Source: Nocardia bhagyanarayanae
Lineage (GTDB): Bacteria > Actinomycetota > Actinomycetes > Mycobacteriales > Mycobacteriaceae
Reading direction: 5' to 3'
Length of the DNA stretch: 64,000 nucleotides
NCBI RefSeq assembly: GCF_006716565.1
Contig: NZ_VFPG01000001.1
Span: 3,472,001-3,536,000 of the forward strand
The notes beneath the pieces are model-generated. The model searched no databases, was not told where the DNA came from, and saw only the letters and a list, made by a program, of their open reading frames with translations. This document shows positions 25,869 through 34,995 of the stretch, piece by piece. The first letter of the stretch is position 1; each line of letters opens with the position of its first letter. Position numbers and translations under genes: made by a program.

Positions 25869-28136
25869 TCAGCGCACCGCTTTGGCGGCCGCGACCATGT
25901 TGCGCAACGAGGCTTCCACTTCGACCGGGCCGCGGGTCTTCAGTCCGCAGTCCGGGTTGACCCAGAGCCGTTCGGCGGGAACGGCTTTCAGGGCGGCGCG
26001 GAGGGCGGTGGTGATCTCCTCGACGCTGGGCACGCGCGGGGAGTGGATGTCGTAGACGCCCGGACCGACGCCGAGGGAGAAGCCCGCGGCGTTGAGGTCG
26101 TCGAGCACCTCCATGCGGGAGCGGGCCGCCTCGATGGAGGTCACGTCGGCGTCCAGGCCCGCGATCGCGTCGATGACCTCACCGAACTCCGAGTAGCACA
26201 GGTGGGTGTGGATCTGGGTGGCGTCGGAGACGCCGGAGGTCGCCAGGCGGAACGCGCCCACCGACCAGTCCAGGTAGGCGGGCTGGTCGGCGGCGCGCAG
26301 CGGGAGCAGTTCGCGCAGCGCGGGTTCGTCGACCTGGATGATGCGGATGCCCGCAGCTTGCAGATCCACGGTCTCGTCCCGGATCGCCAGCGCGACTTGG
26401 CGCGCCGAGTCGGCGAGCGGCTGGTCGTCGCGCACGAACGACCAGGCGAGGATGGTGACCGGGCCGGTCAGCATGCCCTTGACCGGCTTGTCGGTCAGGG
26501 ACTGGGCGTAGGTGATCCACTCGACGGTCATCGGCGCGCGGCGGGTGACGTCGCCGAACAGGATCGGCGGCCGCACGCAGCGGGTGCCGTAGGACTGCAC
26601 CCAGCCGTTCTCGGTGGCCGCGAAACCGTCGAGCTGCTCGGCGAAGTACTGCACCATGTCGTTGCGCTCCGGCTCGCCGTGCACGAGCACGTCCAGGCCC
26701 AGCTTCTCCTGCAAAGCGACGACGTCGGCGATCTCGGCGCGCATCCTGCGCACGTACTCGGCCTGGTCGATCTCACCCTTGCGCAGCGCCGCCCTGGCCA
26801 GCCGGATCGCCGAGGTCTGCGGGTAGGAGCCGATCGTGGTGGTCGGCAGCGCGGGCAGCTCGAGCCGTTGCGCCTGCAGCGCGCGGCGCTCGTCGGCGGG
26901 CGCGCGCCGGGTGGCGTCCGGACCGAGCGAGCCGAGCCGCGCCCGAACCCGCTCGTCGGACAGTCGCGGGTCGGTGGTGCGGGACTCCGCGGCCGCACGC
27001 GCGGCGGCCAGCTCCTCGGCGATGGCGTCGGTGCCCTGCGCCAAAGCCGTTGCGAGCAGCCGCACTTCGGTCACCTTCTCGGCGCCGAAGGCCAACCAGG
27101 AACGCAGCCGCTCATCGAGTCCGGTCTCGGAAGCCAGCGAGTACGGCACGTGCAACAGCGAGCAGGAGCTCGACACCGCCACCGACGACGCGCTGCCGAG
27201 CAGCGTCCCGAGGGTGGTCAGCGCGCGGTCCAGGTCCGTGCGCCACACGTTCCGTCCGTCGACCACACCCGCGACCAGCAGCTTGTCCGCCAGCGACGGC
27301 AGCGAGACCACCGCGGACAGGTCCGGCGCCGCGGCGAAGTCCAGCGCGATGCCCTCGACGGCGGTGCTCGCGAGCGCGGGCAGCGCGTCACCCGGCGTGC
27401 CGAAGTAGGTGGCGACCAGGATCGCGGGCTGCTCGCTCGCCTCGGCCAGCTCGGCGTAGGCGCTGCGCACCAGCTCGATCTCGTCCTCGGTGAGATCGGT
27501 GACCAGCACCGGCTCATCGATCTGCACCCAGGCCGCGCCCGCGGCGGCCAGCTGCCGCAGCAGTTCGCGGTAGAGCGGGACCAGCTCGCCGAGCCGGTCC
27601 AGCGCCGCGCCCCCGGTGGCCTTGGCCAGCTTCAGGAAGGTGACCGGCCCGATCACCACCGGCCGTGCGGGCACGCCGAGCTCGATCGCCTCGCTCAATT
27701 CGGCGAGCAGCTTGTCCGGGTGCAGCGCGAACGTCGTCTCCGGACCGATCTCGGGGACGAGGTAGTGGTAGTTGGTGTCGAACCACTTGGTCATCTCCAG
27801 CGGTTCCACCGTGTCGGTGCCGCGCGCGGCAGCGAAGTACCGGTCGAGCGGATCGGCGATCCCGGCCACCCGCTCGGGCAGCGCGCCGAGCAGCACGGCG
27901 GTGTCGAGCACCTGGTCGTAGTAGGAGAAGGTGCCGACCGGGATCGAGTCCAGCCCGGCCGCTCGCAGCTCGGTCAGCTGGGTTCGCCGCAGGTCGCGGG
28001 CAATCGCGTGCAGCTGCTCGGCGTCGATGCGTCCGGCCCAATACGACTCGGTGGCGCGCTTCAGCTCGCGCCGCGGCCCCACGCGCGGTAGCCCGAGAAC
28101 CGTCGCGGTGAATGGTGTGCGTTCGGAAACAGTCAC
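25869..28136 (-). CDS. metE: Cobalamin-independent methionine synthase
   Basis: Transfers a methyl group from 5-methyltetrahydropteroyltri-glutamate to homocysteine. The 755-residue length is standard. The N-terminal barrel begins [36 protein letters not shown] near residue 118 binds the folate. The catalytic zinc ligands are expected in [15 protein letters not shown] (residues about 485-500), [11 protein letters not shown] (about 645) and [10 protein letters not shown] near residue 728, all of which are present. GTG at 28136 follows GGAG by six bases. A cobalamin riboswitch upstream should repress it when B12 is available. In M. tuberculosis metE also follows prpDC. Confidence 0.96.
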   Translation of the reverse strand: MTVSERTPFTATVLGLPRVGPRRELKRATESYWAGRIDAEQLHAIARDLRRTQLTELRAAGLDSIPVGTFSYYDQVLDTAVLLGALPERVAGIADPLDRYFAAARGTDTVEPLEMTKWFDTNYHYLVPEIGPETTFALHPDKLLAELSEAIELGVPARPVVIGPVTFLKLAKATGGAALDRLGELVPLYRELLRQLAAAGAAWVQIDEPVLVTDLTEDEIELVRSAYAELAEASEQPAILVATYFGTPGDALPALASTAVEGIALDFAAAPDLSAVVSLPSLADKLLVAGVVDGRNVWRTDLDRALTTLGTLLGSASSVAVSSSCSLLHVPYSLASETGLDERLRSWLAFGAEKVTEVRLLATALAQGTDAIAEELAAARAAAESRTTDPRLSDERVRARLGSLGPDATRRAPADERRALQAQRLELPALPTTTIGSYPQTSAIRLARAALRKGEIDQAEYVRRMRAEIADVVALQEKLGLDVLVHGEPERNDMVQYFAEQLDGFAATENGWVQSYGTRCVRPPILFGDVTRRAPMTVEWITYAQSLTDKPVKGMLTGPVTILAWSFVRDDQPLADSARQVALAIRDETVDLQAAGIRIIQVDEPALRELLPLRAADQPAYLDWSVGAFRLATSGVSDATQIHTHLCYSEFGEVIDAIAGLDADVTSIEAARSRMEVLDDLNAAGFSLGVGPGVYDIHSPRVPSVEEITTALRAALKAVPAERLWVNPDCGLKTRGPVEVEASLRNMVAAAKAVR

Positions 28137-28280
28137 GGTGTGCTCCAGTGCTTTTCAGGACGTGAGCCATCGCCGTGCGAGCACGCGGCGACCAGCGGAC
28201 GTCGTCGGGCAACCGAAGAGACACGGAGCCCTGGAAGTCGGCACTGATGGTCCGCGCGCCCAATCCACGAGGCGGTGGCC

Positions 28281-28301
28281 GCCGGATACGGCGTATCCGG
28301 C
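28281..28301 (-). promoter_or_regulatory. Hairpin directly 3' of the cobalamin aptamer
   Basis: GCCGGATAC and GTATCCGGC form a perfect 9-bp stem around a GGC/GCC loop. It begins three bases after the 3' strand of aptamer P1, so it probably belongs to the expression platform. No T-tract follows. Confidence 0.55.
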
Positions 28302-28550
28302 ACGGCTGGCAGGTCTTCGGACTCGCGGGCACCGGCTGGGGAGATTCCTCCCGCCGACCTACTGGCCGTCGCTTCCCAGGTCTTCACCCAGTGCGTGATG
28401 ACGGTGTTCGTTCCTGCATACCGCTGCGGGACAGTCCCGGATTCTCACCGGGTTCCCTCTCGCCCGCCGCCCGGCAAACCGGGAGCGGACTTCGACTCCG
28501 GCGCTCGACGTCGGGGCTCCATCTCGTCGGGCGCACTGGAGAACCAGCTG
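28300..28550 (-). ncRNA. Cobalamin riboswitch controlling metE
   Basis: Read on the minus strand, the leader has the hallmarks of the B12 aptamer: GGGAACCCGGTGAGAATCC (B12-box region, near 28459-28441), GGGACTGTCCCGCAGCGGT directly after it, and AGTCCGAAGACCTGCCAGC at 28323-28305. P1 can close between GCTGG (28548-28544) and CCAGC (28309-28305), which sets the boundaries. The aptamer ends about 170 bases before the metE GTG, leaving room for an expression platform. In mycobacteria the same gene is under a B12 riboswitch. Confidence 0.93.
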
Positions 28551-28746
28551 CGTTGTCCAGCATAAACGGACGACGGGATATTCCCCGCCCGCCCTCGGCC
28601 GGGCCCGCACAGACCGGCCCGGCGGATCGTGAGATGTGACGCCGGGATGAACGCAACTTCGCAAGCCTGCTAGGTCTCGTTGTGAAGATTGCTGCGAAGG
28701 GGACTTCCCTGTCGTCGCTGTATTCGGGGGCAGGTACCTTGGTTCA
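28551..28746. other. Divergent promoter region between the metE leader and pyc
   Basis: 196 bp between the riboswitch and the pyc ATG. It should hold the metE promoter on the minus strand and the pyc promoter on the plus strand. GGGGCAGG lies about ten bases before the pyc ATG as a possible ribosome-binding site. I see no definite -10/-35 pair. Confidence 0.4.
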
Positions 28747-31700
28747 ATGTTCTCGAAAGTCTTGGTTGCCAATCGTGGCGAGATCGCCATCCGCGCGTTC
28801 CGCGCCGCCTACGAACTCGGCATCGGGACCGTCGCCGTCTTTCCCTACGAGGACCGCAACTCGGTTCACCGTTTGAAGGCGGCGGAGTCCTATCAGATCG
28901 GGGAGCAGGGCCACCCGGTTCGCGCCTATCTCTCCATCGAGGCGATCATCGACGCGGCCAAGACCGCGGGTGCCGACGCCATCTACCCGGGCTACGGATT
29001 CCTCTCCGAGAACCCGGACCTGGCGGCCGCCTGCGCGCGTGAGGGCATCACCTTCATCGGCCCCTCGGCCGAGGTGCTGGAGCTGGCGGGCAACAAGGCG
29101 CGCGCCATCGAGGCCGCGAAGGCGGCGGGTCTCCCGGTGCTGAAGTCCAGCGCGCCCTCGGCGGACGTGGACGAATTGCTCGCCGCCGCAAACGAACTCG
29201 AATACCCGATCTTCGTCAAGGCGGTCGCGGGCGGTGGCGGTCGCGGCATGCGCCGGGTCGCCGCGCCGGAGCAGCTGCGCGAATCGATCGAAGCCGCCTC
29301 GCGCGAGGCCGAGTCCGCGTTCGGCGACCCGACCGTGTTCCTCGAGCAGGCGGTGGTGAACCCGCGCCATATCGAGGTGCAGATCCTGGCCGACCAGCAC
29401 GGCAACGTCATGCACCTGTTCGAGCGCGACTGTTCGGTGCAGCGCCGCCACCAGAAGGTGATCGAGCTTGCGCCCGCGCCGAATCTGGATCCGGCTCTGC
29501 GCGAACGCATCTGCGCCGACGCGGTGGCCTTCGCCCGCCAGATCGGCTACAGCTGCGCCGGCACCGTGGAGTTCCTGCTCGACGAGCGCGGCAACCACGT
29601 CTTCATCGAGATGAACCCGCGCATCCAGGTCGAGCACACGGTGACCGAGGAGATCACCGACGTCGACCTCGTGCAGTCGCAGCTGCGCATCGCGGCGGGC
29701 GAGACCCTCGCCGACCTCGGCCTGAGCCAGGACTCCGTCACCATCCGCGGCGCTGCGCTGCAGTGCCGCATCACCACCGAGGACCCGGCCAACGGATTCC
29801 GTCCCGACACCGGTCGCATCACGGCCTACCGCACCCCCGGCGGCGCGGGCATCCGCCTCGACGGCGGCGCCAACCTCGGCGCGGAGATCGGCGCCTACTT
29901 CGACTCCATGCTGGTGAAGCTGACCTGCCGCGGCCGGGACCTGCCAGCGGCGGCGGCCCGCGCGCGGCGCGCGCTCGCCGAGTTCCGCATCCGCGGCGTC
30001 ACCACCAACATCCCGTTCCTGCAGGCGGTGCTCGACGATCCCGACTTCAAGGCGGGCCGGGTCACCACCTCGTTCATCGACGAGCGCCCGCAGCTGCTGA
30101 CGCTGCGCCAGTCCGCCGACCGCGGCACCAAGATCCTCGAGTACCTGGCCGACGTCACCGTCAACAAACCGCACGGCGAGCGCCCGACCACGGTGTACCC
30201 GCACGACAAGCTGCCCGCCATCGATCTGAGCGTGCCGCCGCCGGACGGTTCGCGCCAGCGACTGCTGCGCCTGGGCCCGGAGGGTTTCGCGCAGGCGCTG
30301 CGCGAGCAGAAGGCGGTCGGGGTCACCGACACCACCTTCCGTGACGCGCACCAGTCGCTGCTGGCCACCCGTGTGCGGTCCAACGGTCTGTTGCAGGTCG
30401 CCGGGCACGTCGCGCGGATGACCCCCGAGCTGCTCTCCGTCGAGTGCTGGGGCGGCGCGACCTACGACGTGGCGCTGCGCTTCCTCTACGAGGACCCGTG
30501 GGAGCGGCTTGCCGCGCTGCGCGAGGCGATCCCGAACATCTGCTTGCAGATGCTGCTGCGCGGACGCAACACCGTCGGCTACACCCCGTACCCGGAGCAG
30601 GTGACCAGGTCCTTCGTCTCCGAGGCGACGGCCACCGGCATCGACATCTTCCGCATCTTCGACGCGCTCAACAACGTCGACCAGATGCGTCCGGCCATCG
30701 ACGCGGTGCGCGAAACCGGTACCGCCATCGCCGAAGTCGCGATGAGCTACACCGGCGACCTGTCGAACCCGAACGAGAACCTCTACACCCTCGACTACTA
30801 CCTCAAGCTGGCCGAGCAGATCGTGGACGCGGGCGCGCACGTGCTCGCCATCAAGGACATGGCGGGTCTGCTGCGCGCCCCGGCGGCCGCGACCCTGGTC
30901 ACCGCGCTGCGCAGCAACTTCGATCTGCCGGTGCACGTGCACACCCACGACACCCCCGGCGGTCAGCTGGCCACCTACCTGGCGGCCTGGCAGGCGGGCG
31001 CGGACGCGGTGGACGGCGCGAGCGCCGCGATGGCGGGCACCACCAGTCAGCCCGCGCTCTCGGCGATCGTCGCGGCGGCGGCCAACAGCGAGCACGACAC
31101 CGGACTGGACCTGCAGAACGTGTGCGACCTGGAGCCGTACTGGGAGGCGCTGCGAAAGGTATACGCGCCCTTCGAATCCGGGCTGCCCGCTCCGACCGGA
31201 CGCGTCTACACGCACGAGATCCCCGGCGGTCAGCTGTCGAACCTGCGCCAGCAGGCCATCGCGCTCGGCCTCGGCGATCGCTTCGAAGAGGTCGAGGCGA
31301 AGTACGCGGCCGCCGACCGGCTGCTCGGCCGCCTGGTGAAGGTGACGCCGTCGTCGAAGGTCGTCGGTGACCTCGCGCTCGCGCTGGTCGGCACCGGCGT
31401 CGACATCGAGGATTTCGCCGCCGATCCCGGCCGCTACGACATCCCCGACTCGGTGATCGGCTTCCTGCGCGGCGAACTCGGCACCCCGGCGGGCGGCTGG
31501 CCCGAACCGTTCCGCAGCAAGGCGCTGGCCGGACGCGGTGCGGCCAAGCCGGAGACCCCGCTCTCGGCGGCGGATCAGGCGGGGCTGGAAGGGGATTCGC
31601 TGGAGCGCCGCGCGACACTGAACCGGCTGCTGTTCCCCGGCCCGACGGCGGAGTTCCTCACCCACCGCGAAAAGTACGGCGACACTTCGGGTCTGAGCGC

Positions 31701-32151
31701 CAACCAGTTCTTCTACGGTCTGCGCCGCGGCGAGGAACACCGCGTGCAGCTGGAGAAGGGCGTCACCCTGCTGATCGGTCTCGAGGCCATCTCCGAGCCC
31801 GACGAACGCGGCATGCGCACGGTGATGTGCATCCTCAACGGCCAGCTGCGGCCGGTCGCGGTGCGGGACCGGTCCATCGCCTCCGAGATCCCGGTCGCGG
31901 AGAAGGCGGACAAGACCAACCCCGGCCATCTCGCCGCGCCGTTCGCGGGTGTGGTCACCCTGGCGGTCGGCGAGGGCGACACCGTCGAGACCGGCGACAC
32001 CATCGGCACCATCGAGGCCATGAAGATGGAGGCCGCCATCACCGCGCCGCGGGCGGGCACCGTCGCCCGCGTCGCGATCGGCAAGGTGCAGCAGGTCGAG
32101 GGCGGTGACCTGCTGGTCGAACTCGCCGTGCGCGAGTCCACCGCGGAATGA
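28747..32151 (+). CDS. pyc: Pyruvate carboxylase
   Basis: Biotin enzyme making oxaloacetate from pyruvate and bicarbonate; anaplerotic. The 1134 residues contain the full domain set. The biotin-carboxylase domain opens with VLVANRGEIAIRAFRAAYELG, carries the ATP-grasp loop KAVAGGGGRGMR near residue 158-169 and EMNPRIQVEHTVTE near 296. The carboxyltransferase domain has TDTTFRDAHQSLLATR near 528-543 and the metal-binding HVHTHDTPGG near 730. The C-terminal biotinyl domain has the acceptor Lys1093 in EAMKMEA. Its TGA overlaps the rsmD start as ATGA, so the pair is translationally coupled. The order pyc-rsmD-coaD is mycobacterial. Confidence 0.97.
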   Translation: MFSKVLVANRGEIAIRAFRAAYELGIGTVAVFPYEDRNSVHRLKAAESYQIGEQGHPVRAYLSIEAIIDAAKTAGADAIYPGYGFLSENPDLAAACAREGITFIGPSAEVLELAGNKARAIEAAKAAGLPVLKSSAPSADVDELLAAANELEYPIFVKAVAGGGGRGMRRVAAPEQLRESIEAASREAESAFGDPTVFLEQAVVNPRHIEVQILADQHGNVMHLFERDCSVQRRHQKVIELAPAPNLDPALRERICADAVAFARQIGYSCAGTVEFLLDERGNHVFIEMNPRIQVEHTVTEEITDVDLVQSQLRIAAGETLADLGLSQDSVTIRGAALQCRITTEDPANGFRPDTGRITAYRTPGGAGIRLDGGANLGAEIGAYFDSMLVKLTCRGRDLPAAAARARRALAEFRIRGVTTNIPFLQAVLDDPDFKAGRVTTSFIDERPQLLTLRQSADRGTKILEYLADVTVNKPHGERPTTVYPHDKLPAIDLSVPPPDGSRQRLLRLGPEGFAQALREQKAVGVTDTTFRDAHQSLLATRVRSNGLLQVAGHVARMTPELLSVECWGGATYDVALRFLYEDPWERLAALREAIPNICLQMLLRGRNTVGYTPYPEQVTRSFVSEATATGIDIFRIFDALNNVDQMRPAIDAVRETGTAIAEVAMSYTGDLSNPNENLYTLDYYLKLAEQIVDAGAHVLAIKDMAGLLRAPAAATLVTALRSNFDLPVHVHTHDTPGGQLATYLAAWQAGADAVDGASAAMAGTTSQPALSAIVAAAANSEHDTGLDLQNVCDLEPYWEALRKVYAPFESGLPAPTGRVYTHEIPGGQLSNLRQQAIALGLGDRFEEVEAKYAAADRLLGRLVKVTPSSKVVGDLALALVGTGVDIEDFAADPGRYDIPDSVIGFLRGELGTPAGGWPEPFRSKALAGRGAAKPETPLSAADQAGLEGDSLERRATLNRLLFPGPTAEFLTHREKYGDTSGLSANQFFYGLRRGEEHRVQLEKGVTLLIGLEAISEPDERGMRTVMCILNGQLRPVAVRDRSIASEIPVAEKADKTNPGHLAAPFAGVVTLAVGEGDTVETGDTIGTIEAMKMEAAITAPRAGTVARVAIGKVQQVEGGDLLVELAVRESTAE

Positions 32152-32705
32152 CCCGGATCGTCGCAGGTGCGGCGGGCGGGCGGCGCCTCCGGGTGCCGCC
32201 CGCGGGCACCAGGCCGACCTCAGACCGGGTGCGCGAGGCGCTGTTCAGCGCGCTCGACGCCAGGATGGATCTGGACGGCGCGCGGGTACTCGACCTGTAC
32301 GCGGGATCCGGCGCGCTCGGCTTGGAGGCGCTGTCCCGCGGCGCGTCCTACGCGCTGCTGGTCGAGTCGGATCGCAAGGCCGCGGCCGTGGTGCGCGGCA
32401 ACATCGCCGACCTCGGCCTGCCCGGCGCGGAACTGCGCGTCGGGCCGGTCGCCGCGGTGCTCGCCCAGGGCGGCGCCGGCCGGTTCGATCTGGTGCTCTC
32501 CGACCCGCCCTACGACGTGGACACCGCGGCGGTGACCGCCGACCTGACCGCGCTGGCCGACGGTGGCTGGCTGCACCCCGACGCGCTGATCGTCGTCGAA
32601 CGGTCCAGCCGATCCCCCGAAATCGCTTGGCCCGCAGCCTTCGTCCCGGCCAAGCCGCGTCGCTACGGCGAAACCCGCCTGGAACTGGCCGACTACCGGC
32701 CGTGA
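32148..32705 (+). CDS. rsmD: 16S rRNA (guanine-966-N2)-methyltransferase
   Basis: Methylates G966 in the P-site loop of 16S rRNA using S-adenosylmethionine. The 185-residue protein has RIVAGAAGGRRLRVP at the start, then PTSDRVREALFSAL, the SAM-binding motif LDLYAGSGALGLEALSRGA near residues 48-66, and the catalytic motif DPPYD near residue 118. ATG overlaps the pyc stop by four bases, and coaD follows after 20 bp. Confidence 0.95.
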   Translation: MTRIVAGAAGGRRLRVPPAGTRPTSDRVREALFSALDARMDLDGARVLDLYAGSGALGLEALSRGASYALLVESDRKAAAVVRGNIADLGLPGAELRVGPVAAVLAQGGAGRFDLVLSDPPYDVDTAAVTADLTALADGGWLHPDALIVVERSSRSPEIAWPAAFVPAKPRRYGETRLELADYRP

Positions 32706-32725
32706 CCGGGTGGTAGCGTCGCCTC

Positions 32726-33211
32726 ATGGCTGGAGCACTGTGTCCCGGATCGTTCGATCCGGTCACCAACGGGCATCTCGACGTATTCGCCCGCGCGGCG
32801 GCGCAATTCGACGAGGTCGTGGTGACCGTCATGGTGAACCCGAAGAAGCAGGGCATGTTCACCGTCGAGGAGCGGATGGAGATGCTGCGTGAGGCGACCG
32901 CGCACCTGCCGAACCTGCGGGTCACCTCCTGGCAGGGACTGCTGGTGGACTTCGCCAAGGAGCAGGGCATCACCGCCATCGTCAAGGGCCTGCGCGACGC
33001 CACCGACTTCGGCTACGAACTGCAGATGGCCCAGATGAACAAAAAGCTCTCCGGAGTCGACACCTTCTTCATCGCCACCAACCCGACCTTCAGCTTCCTG
33101 TCCAGCTCGCTGGTCAAGGAGGTGGCGACCTACGGCGGCGATGTCAGCGACATGCTCCCGCCGTCGGTGCACAAGCGGCTGCTCGATCGCCTCGCCGAAC
33201 GGCGCGGCTGA
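32726..33211 (+). CDS. coaD: Phosphopantetheine adenylyltransferase
   Basis: Penultimate step of coenzyme A synthesis: 4'-phosphopantetheine plus ATP to dephospho-CoA. The 161-residue protein has the nucleotidyltransferase motif [13 protein letters not shown] (residues 6-18, TxGH-like), [32 protein letters not shown] near residue 87, and the C-terminal [15 protein letters not shown]. Third gene of the pyc-rsmD-coaD run; a terminator follows. Confidence 0.97.
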   Translation: MAGALCPGSFDPVTNGHLDVFARAAAQFDEVVVTVMVNPKKQGMFTVEERMEMLREATAHLPNLRVTSWQGLLVDFAKEQGITAIVKGLRDATDFGYELQMAQMNKKLSGVDTFFIATNPTFSFLSSSLVKEVATYGGDVSDMLPPSVHKRLLDRLAERRG

Positions 33212-33226
33212 GCCCACGACAAGAAA

Positions 33227-33262
33227 CCGCCCCGGTTCCGAATCGTCTCGGAACCGGGGCGG
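33227..33262. terminator. Bidirectional terminator between coaD and the GtrA-family gene
   Basis: CCGCCCCGGTTCCGA (33227-33241) is the exact inverted complement of TCGGAACCGGGGCGG (33248-33262), a 15-bp stem with a six-base loop. It lies between convergent stops. Confidence 0.88.
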
Positions 33263-33281
33263 ATCTCGTTCGGGGTCCGGG

Positions 33282-33794
33282 TCAGAACACCAGACCGCGC
33301 AGGGCGAGGAAGCGCATGCCGCCGACCGCGGCGGTGATGGCGAGGACGGCCGCAGCCTGGGCGATGTCGCCGAGGCCGGGGGCCCAGATCTCCAGTCCGG
33401 CCAGCGCCGCGGTCGTGATGCCCAAGCCGACGAGGGCGAGTCCGCCGCCCTCCCACTGCGCGGTGAACCAGCCGACCCGGCCCGCGGCGTGGAAGGTGAG
33501 CTGGCGGTGCAGCTCGTTGGCGATGATCGTGCTCACGACCGATCCGGCGATGTTGGCCACGATCGGGCCGATGCCGTGCATGGCGAAGAAGAGCAGGACG
33601 TAGGCGACATTGCTGGAACCGCCGACGAGCGCGAAACGCACGAGCTGGGCGAAGGCGCGATCGCCGCGCAGGTACTGCAGCAGCTGCCCGAACCGGGCGG
33701 CCGACACCGTGCGCACCGTGGGGTACGGGAAGGCCCACGGCGAGTAGATGCCGATCGGCACTCCTGCCGAGTGCGGTACTTCCAGAACCGTCAT
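33282..33794 (-). CDS. GtrA family membrane protein
   Basis: Four-helix membrane protein of 170 residues; family members are thought to flip or carry polyprenyl-linked sugars for cell-envelope glycans. After a 45-residue cytosolic start (MTVLEVPHSAG), QLVRFALVGGSSNVAYVLLFF begins the GtrA domain. The loop ANELHRQLTFH near residue 100 corresponds to the conserved N-x-x-x-x-R-x-F/x-F segment. Two further hydrophobic helices follow (ALVGLGITTAALAGLEIW, AAAVLAITAAVGGMRFLAL). ATG at 33794 has GGAAGA a few bases upstream. In mycolate actinobacteria GtrA proteins can belong to arabinogalactan assembly; no glycosyltransferase adjoins this one. Confidence 0.85.
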   Translation of the reverse strand: MTVLEVPHSAGVPIGIYSPWAFPYPTVRTVSAARFGQLLQYLRGDRAFAQLVRFALVGGSSNVAYVLLFFAMHGIGPIVANIAGSVVSTIIANELHRQLTFHAAGRVGWFTAQWEGGGLALVGLGITTAALAGLEIWAPGLGDIAQAAAVLAITAAVGGMRFLALRGLVF

Positions 33795-34097
33795 TGTTCT
33801 TCCGATCCAACCTGAGCCTTCGGTAGGGACAACCGCGGCGGGTGCCGCTTCCTTCCGTTGGCCTCCTGTGCTCCCACAGTCCGGCTTCGAGCCTGCGGTC
33901 TGCTTAAGAAGATCTTGTTGGGATCCTCTCGTGAAAAATGTAGCACGAAGTGGAGGGTCTTCCTCCACTTGATTTTGTGGTGTGCGAGACACTGCGACGA
34001 CACACCGGAAGAGGACTCGGCATCCGCCGTGATGAGAGGCACACTGGGCGTCGGCGGAGAGTTTCGCCGGAGTCAGCAGGAGAGCGGGGTAGTGAGC
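33795..34097. other. Divergent intergenic region between the GtrA-family gene and sepIVA
   Basis: 303 bp, noticeably lower in GC than its flanks between 33900 and 34000. Besides the hairpin at 33948-33976 it has an AAGATCTT palindrome near 33908 and should hold promoters for both genes. No convincing gene. Confidence 0.45.
33948..33976 (+). terminator. Intrinsic-type hairpin with T-run in the sepIVA leader
   Basis: AAGTGGAGG (33948-33956) pairs perfectly with CCTCCACTT (33962-33970) across GTCTT, and GATTTT follows on the plus strand. It is 122 bases upstream of the sepIVA start, so it could attenuate that transcript or end a short leader RNA. It is the most classical terminator in the window. 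Confidence 0.6.
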
Positions 34098-34844
34098 ATG
34101 TATCGCGTATTCGAGGCACTCGACGAGCTGGTGGCCATCGTCGAAGAGGCGCGCGGTATCCCGCCGACCCGCAGCTGCATCGTGCCGCGCGGTGACGTGC
34201 TCGAACTGCTCGACGACGTGCGCGACGCGCTGCCCGGCGAACTCGACGACGCCCAGGACGTGCTCGACCACCGCGACAAGATCGTCTCGGACGCCCGCTC
34301 GGCCGCCGAGTTCACCGTGACCACCGCCAACGAACAGGCCGAGCAGACCATCGGGTCGGCCCGCGAGGAAGCCGATCGCATCCTCGCCGACGCCAAAGCG
34401 CACGCCGACCGCATGGTCGCCGAGGCGAGCGCGCACGCCGATCACCTGGTCACCACCGCGCAGGCCGAGGCCGATCGCATCGTGGCCGACGGCAATGCCG
34501 AGTACGAGGCGGTGACCGGCCGGGCCCGCACCGAGTCGGAGCGCATGATCGAGGCGGGCAAGGCGTCCTACGAGCGCTCGGTGGCCGAGGGCCTCGCCGA
34601 GCAGGAGCGCCTGGTGACCCAGACCGAGGTGGTGCGGGCCGCGCACGCCGAATCCGCGCGACTCATCGACAGCGCGCACGAGGAGGTCGACCGGATGCGC
34701 GACGAGTGCGACCACTACGTGGACTCCACGCTCGCGCAGTTCGAGGAGACGCTCAACAGCACCTTGCGCGTCGTCGGCCGCGGACGGCACCAGCTGCGCA
34801 GCGGCGCCGGCGCGCCCGACTACGCGGGGGAATTCCGCCGCTGA
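34098..34844 (+). CDS. sepIVA: DivIVA-like septation protein SepIVA
   Basis: Homologue of mycobacterial SepIVA (Rv2927c), a DivIVA-related factor in septation and intracellular membrane organisation. The 248 residues begin MYRVFEALDELVAIVEEARG. From about residue 75 to 225 the sequence is a long, charged coiled coil with recurrent A-x-x-E-A-D-R-I/M repeats (AREEADRILADAKAHADRMV). A short basic tail ends at EFRR. ATG at 34098 was chosen from the conserved N-terminus. It is followed by DUF177, rpmF, rnc and mutM, the same order as in M. tuberculosis. Confidence 0.88.
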   Translation: MYRVFEALDELVAIVEEARGIPPTRSCIVPRGDVLELLDDVRDALPGELDDAQDVLDHRDKIVSDARSAAEFTVTTANEQAEQTIGSAREEADRILADAKAHADRMVAEASAHADHLVTTAQAEADRIVADGNAEYEAVTGRARTESERMIEAGKASYERSVAEGLAEQERLVTQTEVVRAAHAESARLIDSAHEEVDRMRDECDHYVDSTLAQFEETLNSTLRVVGRGRHQLRSGAGAPDYAGEFRR

Positions 34845-34923
34845 CCCCTGCCGCGGCCCGTCGCCGCGCCGAAGCCGCTGCGGACGACCCGCGCGGAACC
34901 TACTGCCCAGCGCTGTCGGCGTT

Positions 34924-34953
34924 TTGAGGTTCGAGGGACACCTCGCGTATTGT
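34924..34953 (+). promoter_or_regulatory. Possible promoter for the DUF177-rpmF-rnc-mutM run
   Basis: TTGAGG (34924-34929) and TATTGT (34948-34953) are separated by 18 bases, close to a vegetative -35/-10 pair. Transcription would start near 34960, upstream of the DUF177 ATG at 34996. Confidence 0.45.
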
Positions 34954-34995
34954 TGAGTGGTTGCCCATTTCCCTTCGATCGTGAGTGAGTTCGTG

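Noticed and set aside
28744..31929. A 1061-codon open frame antisense to pyc, and similar long antisense frames opposite recG (13178-15577), metE (26043-28091), kdpD (56750-59533) and gpsA/ddl (2266-4791)
   Set aside because: Long antisense frames are expected at this GC content. Their products are Arg/Gly/Ala/His-rich without motifs, while the opposite strand encodes complete known enzymes.
33858..34097. 80-codon upstream extension of sepIVA
   Set aside because: It crosses the AT-rich intergenic hairpin and lacks similarity to SepIVA, whose conserved start is MYRVFEALDEL at 34098.
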